A DNA stretch of 64,000 nt, taken from Competibacter_A sp037045685 (lineage in GTDB: Bacteria; Pseudomonadota; Gammaproteobacteria; Competibacterales; Competibacteraceae). Made by a program: the position numbers and the translations under genes. The DNA lies in contig JBAOII010000028.1 of assembly GCA_037045685.1 (NCBI GenBank), positions 124,001-188,000 on the forward strand, written 5' to 3'. Below the pieces are notes generated by a model. The model was not told the origin of the DNA. It searched no databases and saw only the letters and a list, made by a program, of their open reading frames with translations. Shown here piece after piece: positions 1 through 9,271 of the stretch (the first letter of the stretch is position 1; every line of letters begins with the position of its first letter).

Positions 1-2
1 AT

Positions 3-443
3 CCGCCCACCGCAGTCTGGTGGGCCAACGACCCGGAAACCCTGCTGGTCGGCGCTCCCCTGATCAACAACTTCGGGCGCGCGGTCGGGGGCATCGCCTT
101 GCGCTATGACCGAGCGTTTTACGACCGCGAATTGGAGCGAGCCCTGGCCGGCCTGACCCGGGCCGCTGCTTTCATATTGATCGGCGCCAGCCTGCTCGCG
201 CTGGTCGGCGTTTGGCTGCTGTTTCGCGGTATGAAACGGGCGATTGACCGGACCCGCGCCGGCCTGGAAGGTTATCTGGAGCAGCGTCGCGACGCCGATT
301 TTCAACCGGAACCCGGCTCGACCTTGGAAACCCTTTACGCCGCCGCCGAGCAACGCAGCCGGGAATTGGGGCGCCGGTTGGAGCGGGCGGACCGGATCCT
401 CCGACTGGAACAGCGGTTGACCGATCGGGAGCGCCGGCGATGA
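3..443 (+). CDS. Membrane sensor-like protein, C-terminal part only
   Basis: The frame is open from the window edge, so the N-terminus is missing; 146 residues are visible. They comprise the end of a probable periplasmic domain, one hydrophobic segment (about visible residues 56-80, rich in Leu, Ala and Val), then a short basic, helical HAMP-like or coiled-coil tail with many Arg and Glu and no catalytic domain. The stop overlaps the next start by four bases (ATGA), so it is translationally coupled to the MFS gene. By context it is probably a sensor or accessory subunit of the downstream signalling block; the function is inferred, not seen. Confidence 0.6.
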   Translation, partial: PPTAVWWANDPETLLVGAPLINNFGRAVGGIALRYDRAFYDRELERALAGLTRAAAFILIGASLLALVGVWLLFRGMKRAIDRTRAGLEGYLEQRRDADFQPEPGSTLETLYAAAEQRSRELGRRLERADRILRLEQRLTDRERRR

Positions 444-2587
444 ACGGGTGGCCGACCGGTTTTCGATACGTTTGGCTGTTCGCATTGATCCTCGCGCTGA
501 TCCTCGTTTCCCTTGCCGCCCTCTCGGCTCACGCGCTGGTGGCCTTCGAGCGCGGCCTCATCCCGCAGCTCGACCGGAAGATGGTGACCGTGGGCGCGTC
601 CGTCGATGCCAAGTTGGAACGCGCTCTACGGTACGGCATCCCGCTCGAACGCCTGCCCGGAGTGACCGACTTTTTTGGCGCGGTGCTCGCCGCCGATCCC
701 GATTTGGCGTATTTGGCGGTCACCCGTCCCGATGGGGCGCTGCTGTACCAGCGCGGCCCCGCGCTGCCGACGGCGGAAATGCTGGCCGGTGCCACCTTGG
801 CCGCGCTGGCGCAATCCACCGATGTTCGGCCGGAACCTGTCGCGGAGCGTTCCGGGTTCGGGGCAGCGATTCCGCCGCTGGCGGCGAATCGTCTGGGTCC
901 GTTCTACAACCTCGCGCTGCCGCTCGACTCCGGCCATGCGGTTGCCGGCATCTTGCACGTCGGCGCCGAAGCCCGCTTCGTCGCGTGGCAACTTCGGGAG
1001 ATTTTGTTCGATATCGCGATCGTGTTCGTCATCGCCGCTCTGATCGCCTTCGAACTGCTGCCCCTGCTCGTCCATCAGGCCGTGCTCGACCCCCTGCGGC
1101 AGCTCGAAACCGTCCTGGAGCGAATGGCCCACGGCGATTTCAGCCACACCGCAGCGGCTTGCCGCGGGCCGGCCGGCCGGCTGGCGGGATCGTTGAACCG
1201 GCTGGCACAACACTCGAACACCGCCTACCAGGACATTCTCCGGCGGGCCGCAACCCTGCAAGCGGCGGCGCCAGCGACCGCCAGCCGGCTCGCGGCCAGC
1301 TTGGCGCAATTGCGAGAGGGGTTCACGCTCGCCCCGGACGGACGACCGACCCCATTCCGTTCCGCCCGGTTGGTCGGGGCGCGCATGGCGACGTTCCTGT
1401 TCGTCTTCGCGACCGAATTGTCGCAACCGTTTCTACCTCTCTACGCCCGTGGCCTCGCCACCGCCCTGCAAGATCCCCCGTCCCAGTTTCTGGTCGGCCT
1501 GCCGCTGACGCTTTTTACCTTGATCGCCGCCCTGAGCATGCCGCTGGCCGGCTGGCGGGTCGCCCGCACCGATTTTCGGCGCACCTTCGCCGAAGGGGCG
1601 CTGCTGTTGATCGGCGGGCTGCTGGGCGCCGGCTTCGCGGAGGACTATTTCGCCTTGCTCGGCTGGCGGGCGCTGACCGCTGTCGGCTACGGTTTCATGT
1701 ACGTGGCCTGCCAAGGCTATGTGGTCGCGCACTCGCCGGCGGAACGGCCGGCGACCGGCGGCGCGCTGTTCGTCAGCGGCATCATGGCGGCGTCGATCTG
1801 CGGTCCGGCCATCGGCGGGATCCTGGCCGACCGCATCGGCTACACCGCCACCTTCTGCTGTGCGGCCGCGCTCGGCGCGGGCGCCGCGCTGGTCGCCATC
1901 AGGCTACTGGACGCGGCCCCGACGCCGCAACCCGCCTCGCGCCGCCCGCTGCGCGGGACGATCCGGGCGCTGGCCACCCATCCCCGCTTCGTGTTGCTGA
2001 TGCTGGGCGCCGCCGTTCCCGCCAAGCTGTTGCTGAACGGTTTTCTGTTCTTTCTGGTGCCCCTGACCTTGAGCGAGCTGGGCGCCAGCCGTTCCGAAAT
2101 CGGCCGGGTCGCCATGCTGTACGGGTTGGCCGCGCTGTTTCTGGGTCCGACCTGTGCCCGGCTGGCCGACCGTTTTTCCGCGCATGGCCCGCTGGTCGGA
2201 ACCGGCGGGCTGCTGGCTGGCCTCGGCCTGATCCCGGTCTTTTTCTTTCCGACCACCTTCGGGGTGCTGGCCGGAGTGCTGCTGCTGGGCATCGGTCAGG
2301 CCATGAGCATTTCCGCGCAATTGGCGCTGGTCACCCGGATTTGCAAGCCGCAGATCGAGCGCTTTGGCCGCGATCCCGTTCTGGGCTTTTATCGCCTCGT
2401 CGAACGCTTGGGCGGCGCGGCCGGTCCGCTGGTCGCCGCAGGTCTGGCCGGTCTGTTCGGCTATCCGGGCGCGGTCACCGCCACCGGCATCCTTGGGGTG
2501 TTGTGCGCCACTTTGTTCAGCGTCGGTTTTCTGATGCTGGGCGTCGAACCGGAACCGGACAGCGAGCCGCGTTCCGCGTCCCCTTGA
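440..2587 (+). CDS. MFS transporter with N-terminal sensor/HAMP half
   Basis: 715 residues, far longer than a normal 400-residue MFS carrier. Residues 7-35 form a membrane segment, 36-185 a probable periplasmic domain, about 188-212 a second membrane segment, and about 213-260 a HAMP-like helical stretch. A carrier of about 12 membrane segments follows from residue 310 to near the end. The first 300 residues therefore look like a receptor front end (CHASE/dCache-type topology) fused to a major facilitator. The start overlaps the upstream stop by four bases, and the next gene begins 19 bases downstream. The substrate cannot be read. It may be a transporter gated by, or reporting to, the phosphatase/kinase module; that is inference. 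Confidence 0.75.
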   Translation: MNGWPTGFRYVWLFALILALILVSLAALSAHALVAFERGLIPQLDRKMVTVGASVDAKLERALRYGIPLERLPGVTDFFGAVLAADPDLAYLAVTRPDGALLYQRGPALPTAEMLAGATLAALAQSTDVRPEPVAERSGFGAAIPPLAANRLGPFYNLALPLDSGHAVAGILHVGAEARFVAWQLREILFDIAIVFVIAALIAFELLPLLVHQAVLDPLRQLETVLERMAHGDFSHTAAACRGPAGRLAGSLNRLAQHSNTAYQDILRRAATLQAAAPATASRLAASLAQLREGFTLAPDGRPTPFRSARLVGARMATFLFVFATELSQPFLPLYARGLATALQDPPSQFLVGLPLTLFTLIAALSMPLAGWRVARTDFRRTFAEGALLLIGGLLGAGFAEDYFALLGWRALTAVGYGFMYVACQGYVVAHSPAERPATGGALFVSGIMAASICGPAIGGILADRIGYTATFCCAAALGAGAALVAIRLLDAAPTPQPASRRPLRGTIRALATHPRFVLLMLGAAVPAKLLLNGFLFFLVPLTLSELGASRSEIGRVAMLYGLAALFLGPTCARLADRFSAHGPLVGTGGLLAGLGLIPVFFFPTTFGVLAGVLLLGIGQAMSISAQLALVTRICKPQIERFGRDPVLGFYRLVERLGGAAGPLVAAGLAGLFGYPGAVTATGILGVLCATLFSVGFLMLGVEPEPDSEPRSASP

Positions 2588-2606
2588 GCGACCCTGGAAT
2601 CCGTCC

Positions 2607-3653
2607 ATGCGTCCTCGCCGATTCCCTCTCCCTCCGCTGCCCCTGGTCGCGACCTTCTTCCTGCTGGCCATTCTCGCGGCCGGTGTCGGTTCGCCCGGCT
2701 TGGCGGCGGAGTCGGCGGAGCCGGCCGCGCGCCGCTACCGCGTGCTGATGCTGCTCTGGCGCGGCGAAACCGAGGTGGAAGCCGGTTTCCGATCCTACAT
2801 CCAGGAGCGCGCCCTGCCCTTCGATCTGATCGTCCGCGACGCGGGCCAGGACCCGGCGCGCATCCCGGAGCTGGTCGCCGAAGCCCGACAGCTAAAACCC
2901 GATCTGGTCTACACCTGGGGCACGCCGCTGACGCTCGGCGCGGTCGGCGCCTACGACCGGACGGACCCGGCCTACCACCTCACCGACGTTCCGATCCTGT
3001 TCACCATGGTGGCTTATCCGGTGGAATCGCGCATCGTGCCCGATCTGAACTCGTCGGGCCGCAACGTCACCGGCACCACCCACACCGTGCCGGTGGAAGC
3101 CCAGATCAGGGCCATCCGCGCCTTCCGCTCCATGCAACGGCTGGCCCTGCTCTACAATCCGACCGAGCCGAACGCGGTCATCAATGTCGGCGAGTTGCGC
3201 CGGGCCGCCAAAAGCCTGGATTTCGAGCTGCTCGCCCAACCGCTGCCGCTGGACGCGGCGGGCCGCCCCGATCCCGGCGCCCTGCCCGCCCTGATCGACC
3301 GGCTGGCGGCCTGGGAGCCGCAGTTCCTCTACCTGGGACCGGACACCTTCATCGGGGACCATCGCCAGACCGTCACCGGAGAGGCGTTGCGCCATCACTT
3401 ACCCGTTTTCACCGCCACCGAGCGGCCGATCCGCGACAGCGCGGTCCTGATCGGGCTGGTCGCGCCCTACTTTCACCTGGGCCGCTTCACCGCTTTCAAG
3501 GCCGAGCAAATCCTGGTGCAGCGGCGCCCGCCCCAGACCATCCCCGTCGAAACCCTGCATCGCTTCACCTATTTCGTGAAGCTGCCGGTCGCCCGAGAGC
3601 TGGATTTGTACCCGCCGCTGGCGATTCTCAACTACGCCGAGGTGCTGGAATGA
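2607..3653 (+). CDS. ABC-type substrate-binding protein, ABC_sub_bind family
   Basis: 348 residues with an N-terminal signal peptide: Arg-rich start, a hydrophobic core near residues 8-26, and Ala-rich cleavage around residue 30. The body resembles the ABC_sub_bind (PF04392, TrpX-like) family: a two-lobed periplasmic protein with a conserved middle stretch around the Gly-Thr-Thr-His-Thr-Val segment. No ABC permease or ATPase is adjacent, so it probably serves as a ligand sensor for the neighbouring membrane proteins rather than as part of a classical importer. Its stop overlaps the next start by four bases. The ligand is unknown. Confidence 0.75.
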   Translation: MRPRRFPLPPLPLVATFFLLAILAAGVGSPGLAAESAEPAARRYRVLMLLWRGETEVEAGFRSYIQERALPFDLIVRDAGQDPARIPELVAEARQLKPDLVYTWGTPLTLGAVGAYDRTDPAYHLTDVPILFTMVAYPVESRIVPDLNSSGRNVTGTTHTVPVEAQIRAIRAFRSMQRLALLYNPTEPNAVINVGELRRAAKSLDFELLAQPLPLDAAGRPDPGALPALIDRLAAWEPQFLYLGPDTFIGDHRQTVTGEALRHHLPVFTATERPIRDSAVLIGLVAPYFHLGRFTAFKAEQILVQRRPPQTIPVETLHRFTYFVKLPVARELDLYPPLAILNYAEVLE

Positions 3654-4402
3654 GCGGCGATGCCATCACCACGCTGCAACGCTTTTCCAGGACCGGCATC
3701 CTCTACTGGCGCGCTGGCGAACCGGCCCGGCAACCGTTCGTCGCCCGGTTTCTGGAGCCGGCGATGCTGGCTGCGGTCCGCCACGTCCACCGGGAGGTTC
3801 TGCGGCTGGTGCCGGAACCGGGCATCGTCCGCGCGGATTCGGATGCCTTTTTTGCCCATCACTTCGGCGGCGAAGGCCGCATTCTCGGCGTGTTGGTCGC
3901 CGACCGGCTCATCGCTTACGCCATCCTCGGCTTGCCGGGAATCGCCGATTATCCCTACGACCATTTCGGCGACGACCTCGATCTGCCGGCCGCCGAACGA
4001 GGGTTGATCGCGCAATTGATCGGGGTCGGCATCCTGCCGGAATGGCGCGGCAACGGCCTCCATCGCCGCTTGTGCGAATGGCGGCTGGAGCTGGCCGTCG
4101 CCGCGTCGCGCCCCCATGTGGCGGCCCTCGCCTCGCCCCGCAATCCGTACAGTTGGCGCAATCTGCTGGCGGTCGGCCTGCGGATCAAACGCTTCAAACT
4201 GCTGGGCGGCGATCAGTTGCGCTATTTGTTGCACGCGGATTTGCGCGGCTCGCCGCCGCCCGATCCCGCCACCGCCGTCGCGGTGGCGGCGACGGCCATC
4301 GCCGAGCAACAGGCGTTGCTGGAGCGAGGCTATTGGGGCTATGCGCCCAGCCTGGAGGCGACTGGCCCCGGGATTTGGTACGCCCGCCCCCTCTCCCCAT
4401 GA
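3650..4402 (+). CDS. GNAT-family acetyltransferase-like protein
   Basis: 250 residues. The GNAT signature lies in the middle: the segment GVGILPEWRGNGLHRRL matches the acetyl-CoA pyrophosphate loop (R/Q-x-x-G-x-G/A) near residues 125-141. The N-terminal third resembles the long-chain N-acyltransferase-like GNAT proteins that sit beside sensor phosphatases. It overlaps the preceding and following genes by four bases each, so it belongs to a tightly coupled operon with the binding protein and the SpoIIE phosphatase. The acyl acceptor is unknown. Confidence 0.65.
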   Translation: MSGDAITTLQRFSRTGILYWRAGEPARQPFVARFLEPAMLAAVRHVHREVLRLVPEPGIVRADSDAFFAHHFGGEGRILGVLVADRLIAYAILGLPGIADYPYDHFGDDLDLPAAERGLIAQLIGVGILPEWRGNGLHRRLCEWRLELAVAASRPHVAALASPRNPYSWRNLLAVGLRIKRFKLLGGDQLRYLLHADLRGSPPPDPATAVAVAATAIAEQQALLERGYWGYAPSLEATGPGIWYARPLSP

Positions 4403-6288
4403 AATTGCGCGCCCGCATCACCCTGAGCGTCAGCCTGTGCTTCGCGGTGGTCGCCGGCGGCTTGGCGCTGGAGGGCCGGATTCGAGAATGGCGCGCGGAG
4501 CATCGCTATCAGCGGGAGTTGCTCGCCGGCTACCGAACCACCTGGAACGGCATCGCCGACACCGAATTGCAGCGACTGGCGACCGCTATCCCCACGATCA
4601 ACCGCAATGACGGGGCGCTGCGCGCGCTGGGGCGGAAAAATCCCCGGGACTACGCCGCCAGCTTGGCCGAATTCCTGCTGAGCTTGCAAGCGAATCCCCT
4701 GCCGGTCGAGTTCGAGATCGCGACTCTGGACGGGAAGCTGTTTTTCAGCAGCGCCGATCAACCGCTTTACCCGACCGACCGCCCCCCGACCGACCACGGT
4801 CAACCGCCCGCGTGGGACCCCACGCAATCGACCGCCCCACCCCGGCTTCTCTCCGCCGCGCTGATCGACGCCGTGCTGCGCGCCGGCAAGCCGCTGTCGG
4901 GGCTGGTCTCCTTGCCCGACGGCGAACACGGGTTGACGGTCGCATTCCCCTTGCTGACCCGGACCGGCCCCACGGCGGTCGGCGCGCTCTACCTGAACGC
5001 GGACGATTTGCTGCCGGCCTTTCAGTCCAGCGTCGGCGTGCCGGCTTTTTTGTCGGGGGCCGACGGTTCGCGGGTACGGGGTGCCGACTTGGCGCTATGG
5101 CGGCAATTGGAGGGCGTCATGCCGCTCCGCCGACAAGCCGGCGTTCGGACCGAACGCCACGACCGGCGGGCGTACACGGTCGTCCGGCTGCCCCTGCGAG
5201 ACCTGTTCGACCGCGAGGCCGCAATCCTGACCACGGTCGAAGACATCACCCATCAATACTGGCATGGCGCGCTGGTCAACACCCTGTCCCACGGCGCCAT
5301 CGGCGTGGCGCTCGCGCTGTTTCTGGGCGGATTGCACTGGTATCTGCGCCACGCCTTTCGGCCGCTCAACGAGGTGATCGGCATCCTGAACGCGCTGGCG
5401 CGGGGCGATACCCGGCTGCCGGTGCTCGCCACCACCCCATCCCGCGTCGATGAAATCGGCCGGCTGGCCGGCGCCGCCGAGCAATTTCGCCAAGCCCAGC
5501 AAGCGCGGGTTCAACTGACGGCTCTTCGGCAAGAACTGCATATCGCGACTCGCATCCAGCGTTCTCTACTGCCGGAACGCTTTCCCGAACGCCCGGAGTT
5601 CGACCTGTGCGCGGAGCTGCACACCGTCGGCGAAGTCGGCGGCGATTTCTACGATTTTTTCGATCTGCCCGACGGTCGCCTGGGACTGGTGATCGCGGAC
5701 GTTTCGGACAAGGGTATCGCCGCCGCCCTGTTCATGGCCATCGCCCGCACCGTCATCCGCGCCATCGCCCAGATCGTGCCGGCGCCCGGCGCCTGCCTGG
5801 AACAGGCCAACGCCCTGCTGAGCAAGGACAACGCGGCGGCGATGTTCGTCACCACGTTTTACGGCGTGCTGGACCCGGCCACCGGGGAATTTCGCTACGC
5901 CAACGCCGGCCACAATCCGCCCTATCACATCGTTCGGGGCAAAGTCGCGGCGCTGGCCCGCACCGGCGGGATGGCGTTGGGCGCGATTGAAGACTTGGCG
6001 TTCGCCGAGCGGAATATGCTGCTGCATCCCGCAGAAAGCCTGTTGCTTTACACCGACGGCGTGACCGAAGCCTTCGATGCGCGGGGCGAGCAATTCGGCG
6101 CGGCCCGCCTGGAAGCCGCGCTGGCCGCCGCGCCGGCCGATCCCCGCCAGATGATCGCGGCCGTGGTGGGCGCGGTGGGCGCCTTCGCCGGCTCCGCCCC
6201 GCCCGCCGACGATCTGACCCTGTTGGCCATGACTTATCGGGGGTCCGCCGCCGCCGGCCTCGCCCCACCGCGAGCGGGCGAGCGTTAA
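4399..6288 (+). CDS. SpoIIE/RsbU-type PP2C phosphatase with HAMP domain
   Basis: 629 residues. I choose the ATG at 4399 because it overlaps the upstream stop (ATGA) and is followed at once by a membrane segment (about residues 7-25); the longer open frame begins inside the GNAT gene. A periplasmic domain follows, then a second membrane segment near residues 295-315, a HAMP domain, and a SpoIIE phosphatase domain from about residue 390. Metal-binding motifs are visible: GGDFYD, DVSDKG, YTDG and a final DDLTLL. Such phosphatases dephosphorylate STAS anti-sigma antagonists in partner-switching cascades. A STAS gene and a kinase lie just downstream on the other strand, which fits. Confidence 0.85.
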   Translation: MKLRARITLSVSLCFAVVAGGLALEGRIREWRAEHRYQRELLAGYRTTWNGIADTELQRLATAIPTINRNDGALRALGRKNPRDYAASLAEFLLSLQANPLPVEFEIATLDGKLFFSSADQPLYPTDRPPTDHGQPPAWDPTQSTAPPRLLSAALIDAVLRAGKPLSGLVSLPDGEHGLTVAFPLLTRTGPTAVGALYLNADDLLPAFQSSVGVPAFLSGADGSRVRGADLALWRQLEGVMPLRRQAGVRTERHDRRAYTVVRLPLRDLFDREAAILTTVEDITHQYWHGALVNTLSHGAIGVALALFLGGLHWYLRHAFRPLNEVIGILNALARGDTRLPVLATTPSRVDEIGRLAGAAEQFRQAQQARVQLTALRQELHIATRIQRSLLPERFPERPEFDLCAELHTVGEVGGDFYDFFDLPDGRLGLVIADVSDKGIAAALFMAIARTVIRAIAQIVPAPGACLEQANALLSKDNAAAMFVTTFYGVLDPATGEFRYANAGHNPPYHIVRGKVAALARTGGMALGAIEDLAFAERNMLLHPAESLLLYTDGVTEAFDARGEQFGAARLEAALAAAPADPRQMIAAVVGAVGAFAGSAPPADDLTLLAMTYRGSAAAGLAPPRAGER

Positions 6289-6301
6289 GAACCGCTCGCC
6301 C
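6276..6301. terminator. Stem-loop between convergent genes
   Basis: GGGCGAGCG and CGCTCGCCC form a perfect 9-bp stem around an 8-base loop that holds the TAA stop of the phosphatase gene. There is no clear U tract, so termination in either direction is an inference from its position between converging transcripts. Confidence 0.45.
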
Positions 6302-6344
6302 CCAATCCCTCGCCTACAGGGAGAGGGGGGTTTCCGTGCGGGTT

Positions 6345-8435
6345 CTAAATCAGCCGGCTGCGGGTGGCGATCAAGATCCGCTGGCGCAACTCCAGCCAGC
6401 CGAACCGTTCGGCCAGCTCGGCGATGACGGTCAGCCGAACCCAGAGGCGCTCGGCCGGGGCGCCGGCCTGTTCCCCGGCGTCCAACGCCTGCAAAGCGAT
6501 CAGCAGTTGGTCGGCCAAGCGTCGCAGGAACGCATGGACCTCGGCGGCCAAATCGCCCAGCGCGGCTCGACCGCCGGCTTCGAGTTGAGTGGCGCACTGA
6601 TAGAGCAGCCCCAACTGCCGCAAGTGGCCGACGAACAGCGTCTGTCCCTGATCGACGGCCGTTTCGCCGGTGCCGGACGGCGGCCGATCGCGGATTTGCC
6701 CGGCCAATTCCCGGCCGATCAGCGCGGCCAGCTCGCGGACGTTGCCGACGAACTCGACCATGACCGCCCCGCCCGGTTCGGCCGGTTCCGCCATCGAGGC
6801 TTCGGCGCCGCCCTCCAGCAACCGATCCGCCAGCACGATCAAGTCCTCGACCTCGACCAGCAAACTGGCCACACCGTAGCGAGCCAGCGGATCGCGCCGG
6901 TCCAGGAATTGGCGGATCATGGCGTTGACCTTGCTCATCACCTGGCTGGCGAACAGCAGCAGGGTGTGCCGGGCACGATTCACCTCGGCCGCCGCGCCCA
7001 GCTCTTCCAGGGCCAGTTGCAGCAGATCCAGCCGCATGAAATCGGCGGAAATCCGCATCAGTTGCGGGCTATCGTCGCTGAACAGCAGCCGGTTCAGCGA
7101 ACCGGCATAGCTCAGAAAAGCCCCGGCAAACTCCCGAATCAGCCCGTCGCGCGCCCGGTCGGCGGCCTGTCCATCACCCAGCCGGACAGCGGTGTCGCGG
7201 ATGCGGACGAATAGCCCGATCAGTTCCAGCCAGTCGCCGCGCGCCTGGCGCATGGCTCGCCCCGGCAGCGGGGCATCGCGCTGGATCAAGCCCACGAGCG
7301 TCGCCAGCGGCTCTCCGGCGCACAACTCCCGCAAGCGCGCCCGCCGTCCGGCGATTTCGGCGGAGGATGGGGCAAACTGATCGGCCAGCGCGAACCAGGC
7401 GACCAAGCCCTCGTTCAGCTCGGCGAGCCGTCGGTCGGTCGCCTGTTCGCTGACGCAAACTCGCAACAGATCGCCGATGCGGTCAGTCAGGGCGTCCAGC
7501 TTGGCCCCGTCGGATCGATCGCTCGGAGCGGTCGCCGACGGCCGGGGGCGGCGCGGCTCGGGCGCGATCACCGTCGGTTCCAGCGCCGTTTCCCCCGCCG
7601 TTTCCCCGACGGTGGAACGCGCCCGCCGCAAGGCCGCCGCGAACTCCAAGGCGCTGGCGAAGCGTCGCCGCCGGTCCTTGGCCAGCGCCCGCCGCAACAC
7701 CCCGTCGAACGCCGCCGGCAGCGCCCGATTGACGGCCGAGGGCGGCGGCGGGTCTTCGTGCAATACCCGGTGCATCAAAGCCGCCAGCGAATCCGCAGCG
7801 AACGGCTTGCGCTGGGTCAACAGGTAATAAAACACGACACCGGCCGCGAACAGATCGGCGCGGCTGTCCACCGGTTCACCCCGCAACTGTTCCGGCGCCA
7901 TGTACAGCGGAGAACCGAGCAAATCGCCGGTGTGGGTCAAATCCGACCCGCCGACGTGGGCGATGCCGAAGTCGGTCAGAGCGATGGTGTAATCCGAACG
8001 GACCAGGATATTGGCCGGCTTGATGTCCCGATGGATCACGCCTCGGGCGTGGGCGTAAGCCAGGGCATTCAGCAGTTGCAGCAGGATGGCCAGACTCATG
8101 CCGACCGGCAGGTCCGGCCGGCGTTCCAGCAGATTGCCGAGTTCCTGGCCGGCGACGAACTCCATCGCCAGATACACGATGTCATCCTGCTCGCCGTAGT
8201 CGCGAATCCGGACGATGCGGGGATGGCGCAGGCGCTTACCGATGTCCGCTTCTTGCCGGAAACGGGCCAGAATCCCGGTCTGCTCGGAGCCGACCAGCAG
8301 TTCGGAGCGCAAGGTTTTGATGGCGACCGTCGCGCCGTCGCGGCTGTCGGCACCCCGGTAGACCACGCCCATGGCACCCCGGCCCAGCATCGATTCGATG
8401 CGGTAGGCGCCGAGGGTTTGGCCGGTTCGCAGCAT
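6345..8435 (-). CDS. Serine/threonine protein kinase (PknB-like)
   Basis: 696 residues. The start at 8435 is chosen because the kinase fold begins at once; the longer open frame runs back into the STAS gene. The Hanks-type kinase domain occupies residues 11 to about 275: glycine loop GRGAMG at 18-23, Lys40, HRDIKPAN with Asp137, DFG at 155-157, and APE at 180-182. All catalytic residues are present. The remaining 400 residues are largely helical with no recognised domain and no obvious membrane segment, so it is probably cytoplasmic. It lies 40 bases downstream of the STAS gene, and the pair is convergent with the SpoIIE phosphatase gene. Kinase, phosphatase and STAS protein form a plausible partner-switching trio. 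Confidence 0.85.
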   Translation of the reverse strand: MLRTGQTLGAYRIESMLGRGAMGVVYRGADSRDGATVAIKTLRSELLVGSEQTGILARFRQEADIGKRLRHPRIVRIRDYGEQDDIVYLAMEFVAGQELGNLLERRPDLPVGMSLAILLQLLNALAYAHARGVIHRDIKPANILVRSDYTIALTDFGIAHVGGSDLTHTGDLLGSPLYMAPEQLRGEPVDSRADLFAAGVVFYYLLTQRKPFAADSLAALMHRVLHEDPPPPSAVNRALPAAFDGVLRRALAKDRRRRFASALEFAAALRRARSTVGETAGETALEPTVIAPEPRRPRPSATAPSDRSDGAKLDALTDRIGDLLRVCVSEQATDRRLAELNEGLVAWFALADQFAPSSAEIAGRRARLRELCAGEPLATLVGLIQRDAPLPGRAMRQARGDWLELIGLFVRIRDTAVRLGDGQAADRARDGLIREFAGAFLSYAGSLNRLLFSDDSPQLMRISADFMRLDLLQLALEELGAAAEVNRARHTLLLFASQVMSKVNAMIRQFLDRRDPLARYGVASLLVEVEDLIVLADRLLEGGAEASMAEPAEPGGAVMVEFVGNVRELAALIGRELAGQIRDRPPSGTGETAVDQGQTLFVGHLRQLGLLYQCATQLEAGGRAALGDLAAEVHAFLRRLADQLLIALQALDAGEQAGAPAERLWVRLTVIAELAERFGWLELRQRILIATRSRLI

Positions 8436-8475
8436 GAAAGCGCGTCGTGGCGTGGCGGAAAAGCGGTCCCCGGCG

Positions 8476-8808
8476 TCAGGCGATGGCGGTGACCGCCGCC
8501 GCGACCGTGGGATGGATGGCGAAAATCGCCGAAAACCCGCTGATATCGAACACCTCGCGCAGACTGTCCCGCAGCGCCGCCAGCGCCAGCCGCCCGCCGG
8601 TGGTCCGGTTCTGTTTGGCCGCCACCAACAGCACCCGCAAGCCGGCGCTGCTGATGTAGTCCAGCTCGGTGCAATCCACCACCACGGCCCCATTCGCGTT
8701 CAACGCCGCCAGCAGCCGGGTCTCGAATTCCCGGCAGGTCAAGCTGTCCAGCCGGCCGACCGGCTCCAGAACAAGCACGTTGCCCTGAAGTTGTTCCTGA
8801 ATTTCCAT
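8476..8808 (-). CDS. STAS-domain anti-sigma factor antagonist
   Basis: 110 residues covering a complete STAS domain. The segment DCTELDYISSAGLRVLL (about residues 45-61) contains the conserved Ser-Ser-Ala-Gly, in which a serine is the usual phosphorylation site of SpoIIAA/RsbV proteins. It is the expected substrate for both the adjacent kinase and the convergent SpoIIE phosphatase. No HPK-type anti-sigma kinase (RsbW) or sigma factor is in the window, so the output is unknown. Confidence 0.85.
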   Translation of the reverse strand: MEIQEQLQGNVLVLEPVGRLDSLTCREFETRLLAALNANGAVVVDCTELDYISSAGLRVLLVAAKQNRTTGGRLALAALRDSLREVFDISGFSAIFAIHPTVAAAVTAIA

Positions 8809-8851
8809 CGTTTTTCCTTCAAATTCGTTTCATCACACTGATTACGGGTAT

Positions 8852-9271
8852 TCAAGCATCCGGGGCCAGCCAGTTTTCGACCGCGAGCCCCGGCACGCGG
8901 GAAAACTCGCGCAGGTTGTCGGTGACCAGCGTCAGGCCCAGCGCGCGGGCGTGAGCGGCGATCAGCAAGTCGTTTGGGCCGATGGGCGTACCGGCGCGCT
9001 CGAGCGCGTTGCGAATATCGGCATAGTGCTGTTCGACTGGCGATTCCAAATTGAGTAACGAAAAGTGATCGAGCAATTGCTCGATATGCCGCGCCAAACG
9101 TGGCTGGGGACGCTTGACCAAGCCAAAGCGAATTTCGCAGGCAACCACAATGCTAATTCCAATCCGCTCGACTCCGGCCAACATCACCCGCCGCGCCAAG
9201 GGTCCATTCGGATGTCGCGCCATGTCCGACACGATGTTGGTGTCCAGCAAATAGCGCAGACCGTCGATCAC
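8852..9271 (-). CDS. vapC: PIN-domain toxin (VapC/FitB-like)
   Basis: 139 residues, normal for the family. Conserved acidic positions of the PIN ribonuclease are visible: Asp in LLDTNIVSD near residue 9, Glu in the ACEIRFG segment near 46, and the Asp pair in the PNDLLIAAHA and LVTDN segments near 99 and 117. The start overlaps the stop of the antitoxin gene by four bases, the usual antitoxin-first order. VapC toxins cleave tRNA or rRNA when the antitoxin is lost; the exact target here is unknown. Confidence 0.85.
   Translation of the reverse strand: MIDGLRYLLDTNIVSDMARHPNGPLARRVMLAGVERIGISIVVACEIRFGLVKRPQPRLARHIEQLLDHFSLLNLESPVEQHYADIRNALERAGTPIGPNDLLIAAHARALGLTLVTDNLREFSRVPGLAVENWLAPDA

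Noticed and set aside
448..2748. A 766-codon frame overlapping the MFS gene
   Set aside because: Arg/Pro/Gly-rich shadow; the overlapping frame from 440 has membrane segments and MFS features.
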